Origin: Lentzea aerocolonigenes
GTDB lineage: Bacteria > Actinomycetota > Actinomycetes > Mycobacteriales > Pseudonocardiaceae
Assembly: GCF_000955955.1 (NCBI RefSeq)
Contig: NZ_JYJG01000265.1
Span: 1 to 24,595, forward strand
DNA: 24,595 nucleotides
Direction of reading: 5' to 3'
Every line of letters begins with the position of its first letter. Within the stretch, counting starts at the first letter, position 1. Below, piece after piece: positions 15,213 through 22,051 of this stretch. The notes beneath the pieces are model-generated. The model did not search any database, was not told the origin of the DNA, and saw only the letters and a list, made by a program, of their open reading frames with translations. Made by a program: the position numbers and the translations under genes.

Positions 15213-16427
15213 GTGCGATATCCAGCCGCAGTTCTTCTGATGTTGATCGCGCTGGTCCCGGTGGTCCCCGCTCACGCGGTGGTCGCCGAGGGCATCTACT
15301 ACCTGCAGGGCGTCACGAGCGGCCTGCACCTCGCCCAGACGGGCAACTCGGTCGTGTTGCACCGGCCCGAAGGCGATCTCGACCACCAGCAGTGGTGGGT
15401 GCGCGGCGAGCGGATCGAGAACACCGACTCCCCCGGCTCGTGCCTCAACCGAAGCCTGACCATCACACCCTGCACTACCGACGGCACGGCATGGGAGTTC
15501 GTCGCGGCGGGCGACCAGTGGGACATCCCCGGTTTGGCCACCGGTGGCGAGACGCGGTGGTACCTCACGCCGATCTCGTCGCCGCGCCTGCCGATGCCCG
15601 CCGATCCCACACTGGACCAGGTCACGTTTCTGACCGCCCACAACGCGTTCGCGAACGGCGTCGACGGTGACTTCGCCGCACCGATCCTCAACATCGCGCG
15701 GAACCAGACGCGCGGGATCACCAGGCAGCTCGCCGACGGTGTGCGCGGTTTCATGATTGACATCCACGAGACGCCGCAAGGCGCCATGCTGTGCCACGGG
15801 GGTTGTGACTGGGTGCCGCATCCGGTGGCGCTGCGGACCGACCTGCAGCGGATCGTCGACTTCCTCGCAGCGCACCCGTCCGAGATCGTCACGGTGTTCC
15901 TGCAGGACGGGGTGTCCGCTCCCGTCCTGGGTGCCGAGCTGGCGCGGGTCCAGGGCCTGCAGTCCGTGCTGTTCCGGCCGGACCAGGCAGGCGTGCGGGA
16001 GAACGGCTGGCCGACTCTCTCCGCGATGCGAGCGTCGGGCAGGCGGCTGCTGCTCTTCACCGACCGCTACCCGCCGGACGGTCGTGACTCCTACGGCGTG
16101 ATGTATCAGAGGGAGTGGACGGTCGAGAACTACTGGTCCATGGGCGGCCCGATCGGAAGTGCCGACTGGGCCTGCTACACCCGGTGGGACGAGCGGCCGC
16201 TGACGGCGACCGGGACGTTCCAGCCGTTGTTCGTGATGAACCACTTCCGGGACATCCCGTTCCCCATCACCATCTACAACGACAACGGCAAGATCGCGCG
16301 CCGGGCGGAGCAGTTCTGTCAGCCCGCCGCGCGGAAGAAACCGAGCTACCTGGCCGTCGACATGTACGAGCTCAGCAAGGCGTCCGCGGCGGTCGCGACG
16401 TTGAACACCTACACCTACCGACCATGA
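15213..16427 (+). CDS. Secreted PI-PLC X-domain protein
   Basis: This is a 404-residue predicted exoenzyme. RYPAAVLLMLIALVPVVPAHA is a signal peptide (written here without its start residue). Residues about 30-125 form a beta-rich domain with HQQWWV that resembles a trefoil/ricin-like module. The PI-PLC-like barrel follows, with FLTAHNAFAN (H143), LADGVRGFMIDIHE and AMLCHGGCDW (H195) matching the two catalytic histidines and the nearby Asp of phosphatidylinositol-cleaving phosphodiesterases. GTG at 15213 is favoured because the signal peptide begins there; upstream in-frame starts at 15048 or 15177 add an unlikely hydrophilic Cys-rich segment. The Shine-Dalgarno sequence is weak. An inverted repeat GTTGA-GCG-TCAAC at 15152-15164 lies upstream. 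The substrate could be phosphoinositide or another phosphodiester. Confidence 0.82.
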   Translation: MRYPAAVLLMLIALVPVVPAHAVVAEGIYYLQGVTSGLHLAQTGNSVVLHRPEGDLDHQQWWVRGERIENTDSPGSCLNRSLTITPCTTDGTAWEFVAAGDQWDIPGLATGGETRWYLTPISSPRLPMPADPTLDQVTFLTAHNAFANGVDGDFAAPILNIARNQTRGITRQLADGVRGFMIDIHETPQGAMLCHGGCDWVPHPVALRTDLQRIVDFLAAHPSEIVTVFLQDGVSAPVLGAELARVQGLQSVLFRPDQAGVRENGWPTLSAMRASGRRLLLFTDRYPPDGRDSYGVMYQREWTVENYWSMGGPIGSADWACYTRWDERPLTATGTFQPLFVMNHFRDIPFPITIYNDNGKIARRAEQFCQPAARKKPSYLAVDMYELSKASAAVATLNTYTYRP

Positions 16428-16431
16428 ACCA

Positions 16432-16463
16432 GCTGTGGGGCGTGCGCTCGCGCGCCCCACAGC
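16432..16463. terminator. Bidirectional hairpin terminator between convergent genes
   Basis: GCTGTGGGGCG (16432-16442) pairs with CGCCCCACAGC (16453-16463). It lies in the 38-bp gap between the PI-PLC gene and the RING-H2 gene and can serve both. Confidence 0.8.
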
Positions 16464-16465
16464 AT

Positions 16466-17572
16466 TCAGTTCCCCATGTCGCGCAACTGTTCCCGCACAC
16501 GGTCGATCTCACCGCGCACCCGCGTCTCCTCGTCGCCCACGTCCAGCAGCCTCCGCTGCACCCGTTGCAGGGCGGTCACTACCCGGCTGTGCAACAGTTC
16601 CAGCTCGTCCAGCAAGGCGGGGGCGTCCTCCTCGTCGCGGTACGCTGCCAGGCGCAGGTGCAGCTCGCGGACGGCGCGGAACAACGTGTCGAGATCGCAG
16701 GTGCCGAGCACGTCCCGGTAGTTCAGATCGAGCGCGGCGACGCCATCTCGCAGGCGTTCCAGGGTGTTCATCAGCGAATGCCGGGTCCAGTGGTCGGCGA
16801 CGGCGGCGATGAACAGGTCCGGCGCGGATCTCCGGCCGGGGAACGCGGCGCACACCTCGTCGATCCGGGCGCACAGCGCGAGACAGGCCTGCAACTCCGC
16901 GGCAGTCTCCATCGCCCTGTCGAACGACTGCCGCGCCCGCGTGTCGCATCCGTCCACCGCGGCCCGGAGCAGCTCCAGCCGTTCGGTGCGTTCCGCGGGT
17001 CGCCAGGTTCCACTACCCGCGTTGAACTCCAGCACCAGCCGGCGGAGCTCCGCGGACACTTCAATCCCGCGAACGGAGATCATCGAGTTCGAGATTGCGT
17101 CACCGAGACCGGGTTCGCCTGCGTGGTGCCAGAACTCCTCCATCAGTCCCTGCGAGCAACTCCGCGTGTCAACCTCCCGGCGGCAGTTCGGACACGTCCA
17201 CGGCACCTGATCGCGAGATGCCTTCACGAACCACTCGGCAATGCATGTGGTGTGGAAGGCATGCCCGCATTTCTGGAGCACCGAAACCGGCGTCCTCAAC
17301 TCGAGCATCAACGGTGTGCAGCACGGCGAGCACTCCAGTTCGAGCAGGTGACGTATCCGCGAGTCGAGCGAGTCACACTCGGCGGGCGCTGCCGCCCGGG
17401 CGGCGTCCACCTCGGTCGCGATCTCCGTCAGGAACGAGACGAGGTCGTCACTCGCGAACTCGCCGTACGACCACAGGTTGTTCACCCACTCCACCGCCGA
17501 GTGCACTGTCGACCCCCGCTGGTCGAAGTGACCGCGCAGCAAGGGGAAGTGGTCGAAGTCGATGATCTTCAT
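16466..17572 (-). CDS. RING-H2 zinc-finger protein with long helical C-terminus
   Basis: This is a 368-residue cytoplasmic protein with no TM or signal peptide. Residues 81-130 form a complete C3H2C3 RING-H2 pattern: C81-x2-C84-x17-C102-x-H104-x2-H107-x2-C110-x16-C127-x2-C130, with the usual CGHAFHTTCIAEWF and WTCPNCRRE contexts. All eight ligands are present. An N-terminal about 75-residue region precedes it, and about 235 mostly helical residues follow, ending in a charged coiled-coil-like stretch (LLDVGDEETRVRGEIDRV). This RING-plus-helix order recalls eukaryotic RING/TRIM ligases. G/C-biased codons look native to this genome. No E2, E1 or ubiquitin-like gene is in the window. The ATG at 17572 has no clear ribosome site. 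Ligase activity is inferred; a structural zinc domain is the alternative. Confidence 0.85.
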   Translation of the reverse strand: MKIIDFDHFPLLRGHFDQRGSTVHSAVEWVNNLWSYGEFASDDLVSFLTEIATEVDAARAAAPAECDSLDSRIRHLLELECSPCCTPLMLELRTPVSVLQKCGHAFHTTCIAEWFVKASRDQVPWTCPNCRREVDTRSCSQGLMEEFWHHAGEPGLGDAISNSMISVRGIEVSAELRRLVLEFNAGSGTWRPAERTERLELLRAAVDGCDTRARQSFDRAMETAAELQACLALCARIDEVCAAFPGRRSAPDLFIAAVADHWTRHSLMNTLERLRDGVAALDLNYRDVLGTCDLDTLFRAVRELHLRLAAYRDEEDAPALLDELELLHSRVVTALQRVQRRLLDVGDEETRVRGEIDRVREQLRDMGN

Positions 17573-18020
17573 GACGTCGACTGTCGACCAGCGGCACTGG
17601 CCTGGAACAGGCCTACGAGGGAAGCACGAAAGGGCAACAGCACTGCCCGACGCCGCTTGGGGGCTTGTTCAACGGTCCGATCCGCTTCGCTGCCGAACAC
17701 GCATCGCGATGGCTGGTGATCACGAGCGTCGTCCAGGTCCAGCAAGCGTTCTTCATCGGTCACCCGCCCGATCGACGAACCCAAGGGTGTCCCGTCGTCG
17801 CCCAAATGTGCGGCACGGACGAGAACGCAGAGGCGGCGCTGCGCAGTCAACTGGCACCAGGCCAACAGATCTGACTACTTCAAGCCATTCCATAGCCCGA
17901 ACGGGTAACACTCACAGGCACTAATCTCCTCGCTCTGAATACATAGGGTCACCGACACGGCGAGCCAGCCTCGCGCCTCGCGATCCGGTTGCGCGCTCGT
18001 CCGACTTCCCGGAGGACCTG
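17573..18020. other. Divergent intergenic region, 448 bp
   Basis: This separates the RING-H2 gene from the glycoside-hydrolase-like gene. No coding sequence is supported. A short hairpin GGCCT-GGAAC-AGGCC occurs at 17599-17613, and a CCCGAACGGG palindrome at 17897-17906. An AT-richer stretch at about 17925-17950 (including TACATA) is the likeliest promoter zone for the plus-strand gene. GGAGG at 18011-18015 is its ribosome site. Confidence 0.4.
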
Positions 18021-19481
18021 ATGCCGCACCCCCTAGCAACCTCGTGCCGCTTCCTTGCCCGTTCGCTCACACGGACGCTTGTCCTGTTGCCGCTGATCAC
18101 CATGCTCGCCGGTGCGACGGCCCTGTGCGCGTCCTCGGCTGCGCGATCCAGCGGTGAACAGAAGGCTGCCAATGGGTTTGGGCCGGGAGTTGAGACGCGG
18201 CTCGCCTCCAGCACGGAGCCTGCGGCCTACACCGTCCGAACAGGACCGGCATGGACGATCAGGGTTCCTGTGCCGGGCAGATCCTCGACGGAGACGACGA
18301 CTGTCACGACGCCGACCGCAAGCCCGACGAACACTTCAGCCCCTCCCAGCGCCGTTGTGCCACAGATACCGTTGTTCTGGTTGCACCTCAACAGCACCGC
18401 GGTGACCGACGCACAGCTCGCGACCGAAGCCAAGCGACGCGCCTACATCGTGCTCAACGCCTGGGAGGGAGCGCTCATCTCGAAGCTCAAGGCCGCAAAC
18501 CCCTCCGTTCAGGTCTTCGTCTACAAGGACCTGTCCTCCACCCGCAGTTACGCCTGCCACAACGGGGTGGACGACGCCCAGCTGCCCACCGGAATCGGAT
18601 ACTGCGACGCCAGCCGCAACCATCCCGAGTGGTTCCTGCTCAGCCCAGCGGGACAACGCCTCCAGTACAGCGGCTACAGCGGGCACTGGCAGATGGACAT
18701 CGGCAACGTCGCCTACCAGAACGCCTGGGCTGACGCGGTCATTTCGGCCAGCAAGGCGTCCGGCTTCGACGGAGTGCTGATGGACAACGCGTTGTTCTCG
18801 TGCGCCACCTACCACGACAACGTGTGCCCGGCGAGGTATCCGACAGATGCGTCGATCCAGACCGCCTACAAGGCGATGTTCGCCAACACTCGGGCCAAGT
18901 TCACCTCAGCGGGCTTGAAGACGGTCGCGAACCTCGCGAATGCACGGCTGTACGCCGGAGGCTGGAACGCCTACACCACGAATCTCGACGGCGGTTTCGA
19001 CGAGTGGTGGCTCACGTTCAGCGACACCAACCGCTTGCCGGAGTACTCCGAAGGGTGGAGCAGGCAACTTGCCGAGATCTCGGCGAACGAAGCGCGTGGC
19101 AAGATCACGTGGGTCCAGCCGCACTTCTCCGACAGTGCACAGGCGCCGTTCCGTTACGCGCTGGCGAGCTTCCTGATGGTGAGCGGACCGCGCAGTGCCT
19201 TCTCGCCGGTCGCGCGGACCGACGGCTACGGGGATCCTCCGCAGTGGCGTAGTGAGTACACCTGGCGGCTCGGTGCACCGTCTGGGAGCTACCGGGCGAT
19301 CGCGACAAACCTGTTCCGGCGGGATTTCGCTTGCGGCATGGTACTCGTGAACGCGAACCCGGCCGGCGCGGCGACATCTACGGTGCCGCTGGGCGGCACC
19401 TACACGGACGAAGCAGGCAGAACGGTGACATCGGTCCGGCTCGCCGGAACATCCGGCTCGATCCTTCGCCGCTCCTGCTGA
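18021..19481 (+). CDS. Secreted putative glycoside hydrolase (GHL15-like TIM barrel)
   Basis: This is a 486-residue exported protein. Hydrophobic residues at about 18-40 (LVLLPLITMLAGATALCASS) form a signal peptide or anchor, followed by a Ser/Thr/Pro linker at about 85-113. The catalytic-type barrel shows strands with acidic residues, VQVFVYKDLSST, WQMDIGN, FDGVLMDNALFS with D255, and GGFDEWWL, as in the putative glycosyl hydrolase family GHL15. Paired cysteines (ACHNG, GYCDAS, FSCATYHDNVCPA) suit an extracellular location. The C-terminal VPLGGTYTDEAGRTVTSVRL is the beta-sandwich end seen in such proteins. ATG 18021 is set by GGAGG 5 nt upstream. The substrate is unknown. Confidence 0.72.
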   Translation: MPHPLATSCRFLARSLTRTLVLLPLITMLAGATALCASSAARSSGEQKAANGFGPGVETRLASSTEPAAYTVRTGPAWTIRVPVPGRSSTETTTVTTPTASPTNTSAPPSAVVPQIPLFWLHLNSTAVTDAQLATEAKRRAYIVLNAWEGALISKLKAANPSVQVFVYKDLSSTRSYACHNGVDDAQLPTGIGYCDASRNHPEWFLLSPAGQRLQYSGYSGHWQMDIGNVAYQNAWADAVISASKASGFDGVLMDNALFSCATYHDNVCPARYPTDASIQTAYKAMFANTRAKFTSAGLKTVANLANARLYAGGWNAYTTNLDGGFDEWWLTFSDTNRLPEYSEGWSRQLAEISANEARGKITWVQPHFSDSAQAPFRYALASFLMVSGPRSAFSPVARTDGYGDPPQWRSEYTWRLGAPSGSYRAIATNLFRRDFACGMVLVNANPAGAATSTVPLGGTYTDEAGRTVTSVRLAGTSGSILRRSC

Positions 19482-19491
19482 GCCACGCCGA

Positions 19492-19507
19492 GCGTCATTC
19501 GTGACGC
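19492..19507 (+). terminator. Short UUCG-loop hairpin after the hydrolase gene
   Basis: GCGTCA (19492-19497), loop TTCG and TGACGC (19502-19507) form a perfect 6-bp stem with a stable tetraloop 10 nt after the stop codon. No U-tract follows. Confidence 0.5.
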
Positions 19508-19763
19508 GCCAACGACAAGCGGCGCGCTGGAGAAATGGCAACGCCCATCTCACCGGCTCCCGGTCGGGACGGTGCGAGGGTCGACTCGCGCCGTCCCTGC
19601 TTCCTTCAAGGGTCATCCCACCGCGATCGGGTTGCGGCCTGGTGGATCGTGATACGGGCCAAGGACATCCACGACCGTCTCCACCGACAGCGGCATCAAC
19701 GGAGAGCTTCGATCGTCACCACGCCTGGATCCGAGATCAACACTCGCCTGATGCCCTGTCCCG

Positions 19764-19777
19764 TGCCTGATCAGGCA
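19764..19777. promoter_or_regulatory. 14-bp perfect palindrome, possible operator
   Basis: TGCCTGATCAGGCA is perfectly symmetric and lies 74 nt upstream of the membrane-protein start, within noncoding DNA where a regulator would bind. No matching second copy was found. Confidence 0.3.
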
Positions 19778-19851
19778 ATCGCCGGATCGGGCCGCTCTGC
19801 TCAACTGGTGCGGTGGTTGCGAAGCGTGGCACAAGAGACGAAGACAAACCT

Positions 19852-20769
19852 GTGGCGACAGTGGAGCAGCGTTATCGGCGGCTGATGCGCATCTTGCCGA
19901 CGTGGTACCGGCAGGCCCACGAAGAGCAAATGGTCGATCAGCTTCTTTTCGACGATGGCGGCGTTCTCGGCCCCGGTCAGGCACGGCTCAGCTGGCAGGA
20001 GAAGTTCGGAATGCTCCAACTCGCTGTCCGCACACACCTTCCGGCAAGCGGCACACCGGGAGCGCCCGCACGGGCGATTCGGCGAGCCGGGGTCGTGCGC
20101 GCCCTCGGACTGCTGGGACTGCTGTCAGGAGTCCTGAACTTCGGAATCTCCGTGGCACAGTCGTTGTGGGCGCCGTACCCGAACGAGCCGAACGTGCTCG
20201 AGGTCATGACGATGTGGAATCTGTCCGACATCGTCCCGATAGTGGCGCTGGTGCTCCTGGCGAAGGAGAAGCGCACTTCGGCCAAGGTCGCGATGGGCGC
20301 GTCGCTGGTGTCCTCGTGGGTCTGCATGCTGATCGTGGGCGTGGTACCGGAGTGGTTCTTGCTCCAGTTGCCGGCGGCAGTGGCGTTCGCGTGCTTGTGT
20401 TCCGGGTTCCACCGCGATGCACCGATGCCGTCTGTCCGCAGGCCAGCCATGTGGTCTGCATGGGCGTTCGCATTCCCGCTCGGTGGCGCGTTGCTGCACA
20501 ACGGCTTCCTGTTGACGCCCTGGAACAACGTGATGACCGTTGCGGCGGCTGTGTTCGGAGTACGAGTCGTCGCGTTCATCCGTGGTGACGCGGCCCTGGG
20601 GCGCGCGCTGTCGTTGTTCGCGTTCTTGTTGGCGCCTACCGTGGCAGTCATCTACTACTCGGCACCCAGGCTGTACCTCGAATCCTGTTCAATCGCTGGT
20701 GCACTGCTGTTGCTGAGCGTCTTGCTGCCTGTCGGACGCGCTTCGATCCCGAGTGCCCGACTGCTCTGA
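19852..20769 (+). CDS. Multi-pass membrane protein of unknown function
   Basis: This is a 305-residue membrane protein. The cytoplasmic N-terminus EQRYRRLMRILPTWYRQAHE followed by EQMVDQLL is shared by many actinobacterial membrane proteins encoded with PadR-type regulators; no such regulator is present here. About seven to eight hydrophobic segments follow from residue 80, including VRALGLLGLLSGVLNFGIS, IVPIVALVLLA, LVSSWVCMLIVGVV, LPAAVAFACLC and LLSVLLPVG. GTG at 19852 is preferred because the 13 codons after the earlier GTG at 19813 have poorly G/C-biased third positions; neither start has a good ribosome site. No transport or enzymatic motif was recognised. Confidence 0.72.
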   Translation: MATVEQRYRRLMRILPTWYRQAHEEQMVDQLLFDDGGVLGPGQARLSWQEKFGMLQLAVRTHLPASGTPGAPARAIRRAGVVRALGLLGLLSGVLNFGISVAQSLWAPYPNEPNVLEVMTMWNLSDIVPIVALVLLAKEKRTSAKVAMGASLVSSWVCMLIVGVVPEWFLLQLPAAVAFACLCSGFHRDAPMPSVRRPAMWSAWAFAFPLGGALLHNGFLLTPWNNVMTVAAAVFGVRVVAFIRGDAALGRALSLFAFLLAPTVAVIYYSAPRLYLESCSIAGALLLLSVLLPVGRASIPSARLL

Positions 20770-21102
20770 ACGGGTGCCTTCGGTGATGGCGGTGTCAGGC
20801 TTTCACAGTGCCGCTGCCCACGTTTGATCCGTTGGTCTCGCGCCTGAGTCCGGCCGGTGGCTGGTCGCGTGTCGATCCCTGGACAACGTCTTCCCGGGCA
20901 GGCCTGTCAGGTTTCGGGGCTGCCATTCCGGGCAGCGCGGCCGGACCGCACAGTCGGCTTGCGCACCGGCGCGGTGCCGGAGACCCTCGTGTCCACCGCC
21001 CGCACAGTGGATCCGGCCCGATCATCGCACGCTTCTTCGACTGCACGAGGCATTGCCCGTGTGCACGGTGGCCATGACGAGATCTGCGGGTCCACTGTGG
21101 AT
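20770..21102. other. Intergenic region, 333 bp
   Basis: No supported gene. An inverted repeat GCACCG-GCG-CGGTGC lies at 20963-20977. Two similar sequences, CACAGTGGAT and CACTGTGGAT, occur about 90 bp apart, the second just before the lipoprotein start. Open frames crossing it are extensions of the lipoprotein frame and lack a start with a ribosome site. Confidence 0.4.
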
Positions 21103-21690
21103 ATGAACAGGACGCTGCTTGCATCTGCCATCACCGGCGTGGGTCTAGTCGCTCTCACCACCGCCTGCGGTCCGGGCGGTTCGACCACCACGACGCCGAG
21201 CTCATCGTCCGCCACCTCCTCCACGGCTTCCTCCCCGGCAGCGGTCGTCCCCGGAGAGAAGCCCGTCGGCGGACCTGCCACGTGCACCTCCGTTGAGGTG
21301 ATCCCCGGCGTGATGGGCCCTGTCGACATGCCCGCTCCCGAACGGACTTTCGCCACGGTGCCGTTGGCACTGCGCAACACCGGTTCGGTCGAATGCACGC
21401 TCTTCGGCTTTCCCGGTGTGTCCTTCACCGGCGAGGACGGCCGCACTTTCGACGCACCGCGGTCTGAAGTCCCGCACTCGGCGGTCGTGCTGGCCCCTGG
21501 CGCCACCGCGCACGCCACATTGCGTGTACACCTCGGCGACAACGGCACCGGATGGCACGTGCGGTCCGTATCGGTCACGCCACCGAACACCGACCAGACC
21601 CAGAGGTTCGAGTGGAAGTGGGGTCCGTTGGAGGCCTACAGCCAGGTGATCTCCGCGGAGACGGTCGTCCTCCCGGTCACCGCTGGCTGA
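21103..21690 (+). CDS. DUF4232-domain lipoprotein
   Basis: This is a 195-residue predicted cell-surface lipoprotein. The type II signal peptide ends in VALTTAC with C22 as the lipidation site, followed by a Thr/Ser-rich spacer to about residue 48. The mature beta-sandwich has CTSVEVIPGVMGPVDMP, then FATVPLALRNTGSVECTLFG and FPGVSFTGEDG, the typical DUF4232 core with a conserved Cys pair. It ends in TVVLPVTAG. DUF4232 proteins are common actinobacterial surface proteins of unknown function. ATG 21103 is placed by the signal peptide; its ribosome site is weak. Confidence 0.85.
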   Translation: MNRTLLASAITGVGLVALTTACGPGGSTTTTPSSSSATSSTASSPAAVVPGEKPVGGPATCTSVEVIPGVMGPVDMPAPERTFATVPLALRNTGSVECTLFGFPGVSFTGEDGRTFDAPRSEVPHSAVVLAPGATAHATLRVHLGDNGTGWHVRSVSVTPPNTDQTQRFEWKWGPLEAYSQVISAETVVLPVTAG

Positions 21691-21869
21691 ACACGGCCAC
21701 AGGTGCAGCCCGAACGGGCAGGGCCTTCGCGTGCGCGGACCCGGTCACGGTCGCGGAGGCTGACGTGAGCAAGATCGTCGGCAGCGACGTCACGATGCCG
21801 GGTGGCAAGGTGAGCGACATGCTTCTGGTGCACAACTCCCGCGGCTCCGACTTCACGGGACACCAGTGA
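21691..21869 (+). pseudogene. Short decayed lipoprotein-like fragment (DUF3558-like)
   Basis: In the frame ending at 21867-21869, the translation FACADPVTVAEADVSKIVGS then DVTMPGGKVSDMLLV resembles the segment of DUF3558-type lipoproteins in which a Cys and Pro precede a helix. There is no start codon or ribosome site and no signal peptide, and the next about 180 bp are open in another frame that continues into the following gene. It is best read as a leftover of a degraded gene between two exported proteins. The family suggestion is tentative. The remaining 21870-22051 holds only the ribosome site of the next gene. Confidence 0.3.
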
Positions 21870-22051
21870 CGCTCACCGACGACGTGACCGGTGTGCTCGA
21901 CGATGCTTCCTGCAACGGTGACACAGCAGCAGACACGCCGGACACCACGGACGGTAAAGGTGCTGCCACAGAACGAGAAAGTGTCACGTCTGCCGTAATG
22001 ACCGCTCCGCCTGCCTGTGATGACGGCAACACGGGCCTACCAGGAGGAGCC

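Larger units (their letters stand above)
19482..19851. other. Intergenic region, 370 bp
   Basis: No supported gene. It contains the terminator-like hairpin at 19492-19507 and the palindrome at 19764-19777 near the next gene. Short plus-strand open frames are Arg- and Pro-rich and have irregular third positions, unlike the neighbouring genes. Confidence 0.45.

Noticed and set aside
15090..16460. 456-codon minus-strand open frame
   Set aside because: It is antisense to the PI-PLC gene, whose signal peptide and catalytic histidines are clear; no family resemblance in the antisense frame.
17507..17586. Further TGTCGA sequences as ECF42 promoters
   Set aside because: Neither has CGTC after 17 nt, and they lie inside or at the start of the RING-H2 gene on the wrong side of any candidate target.
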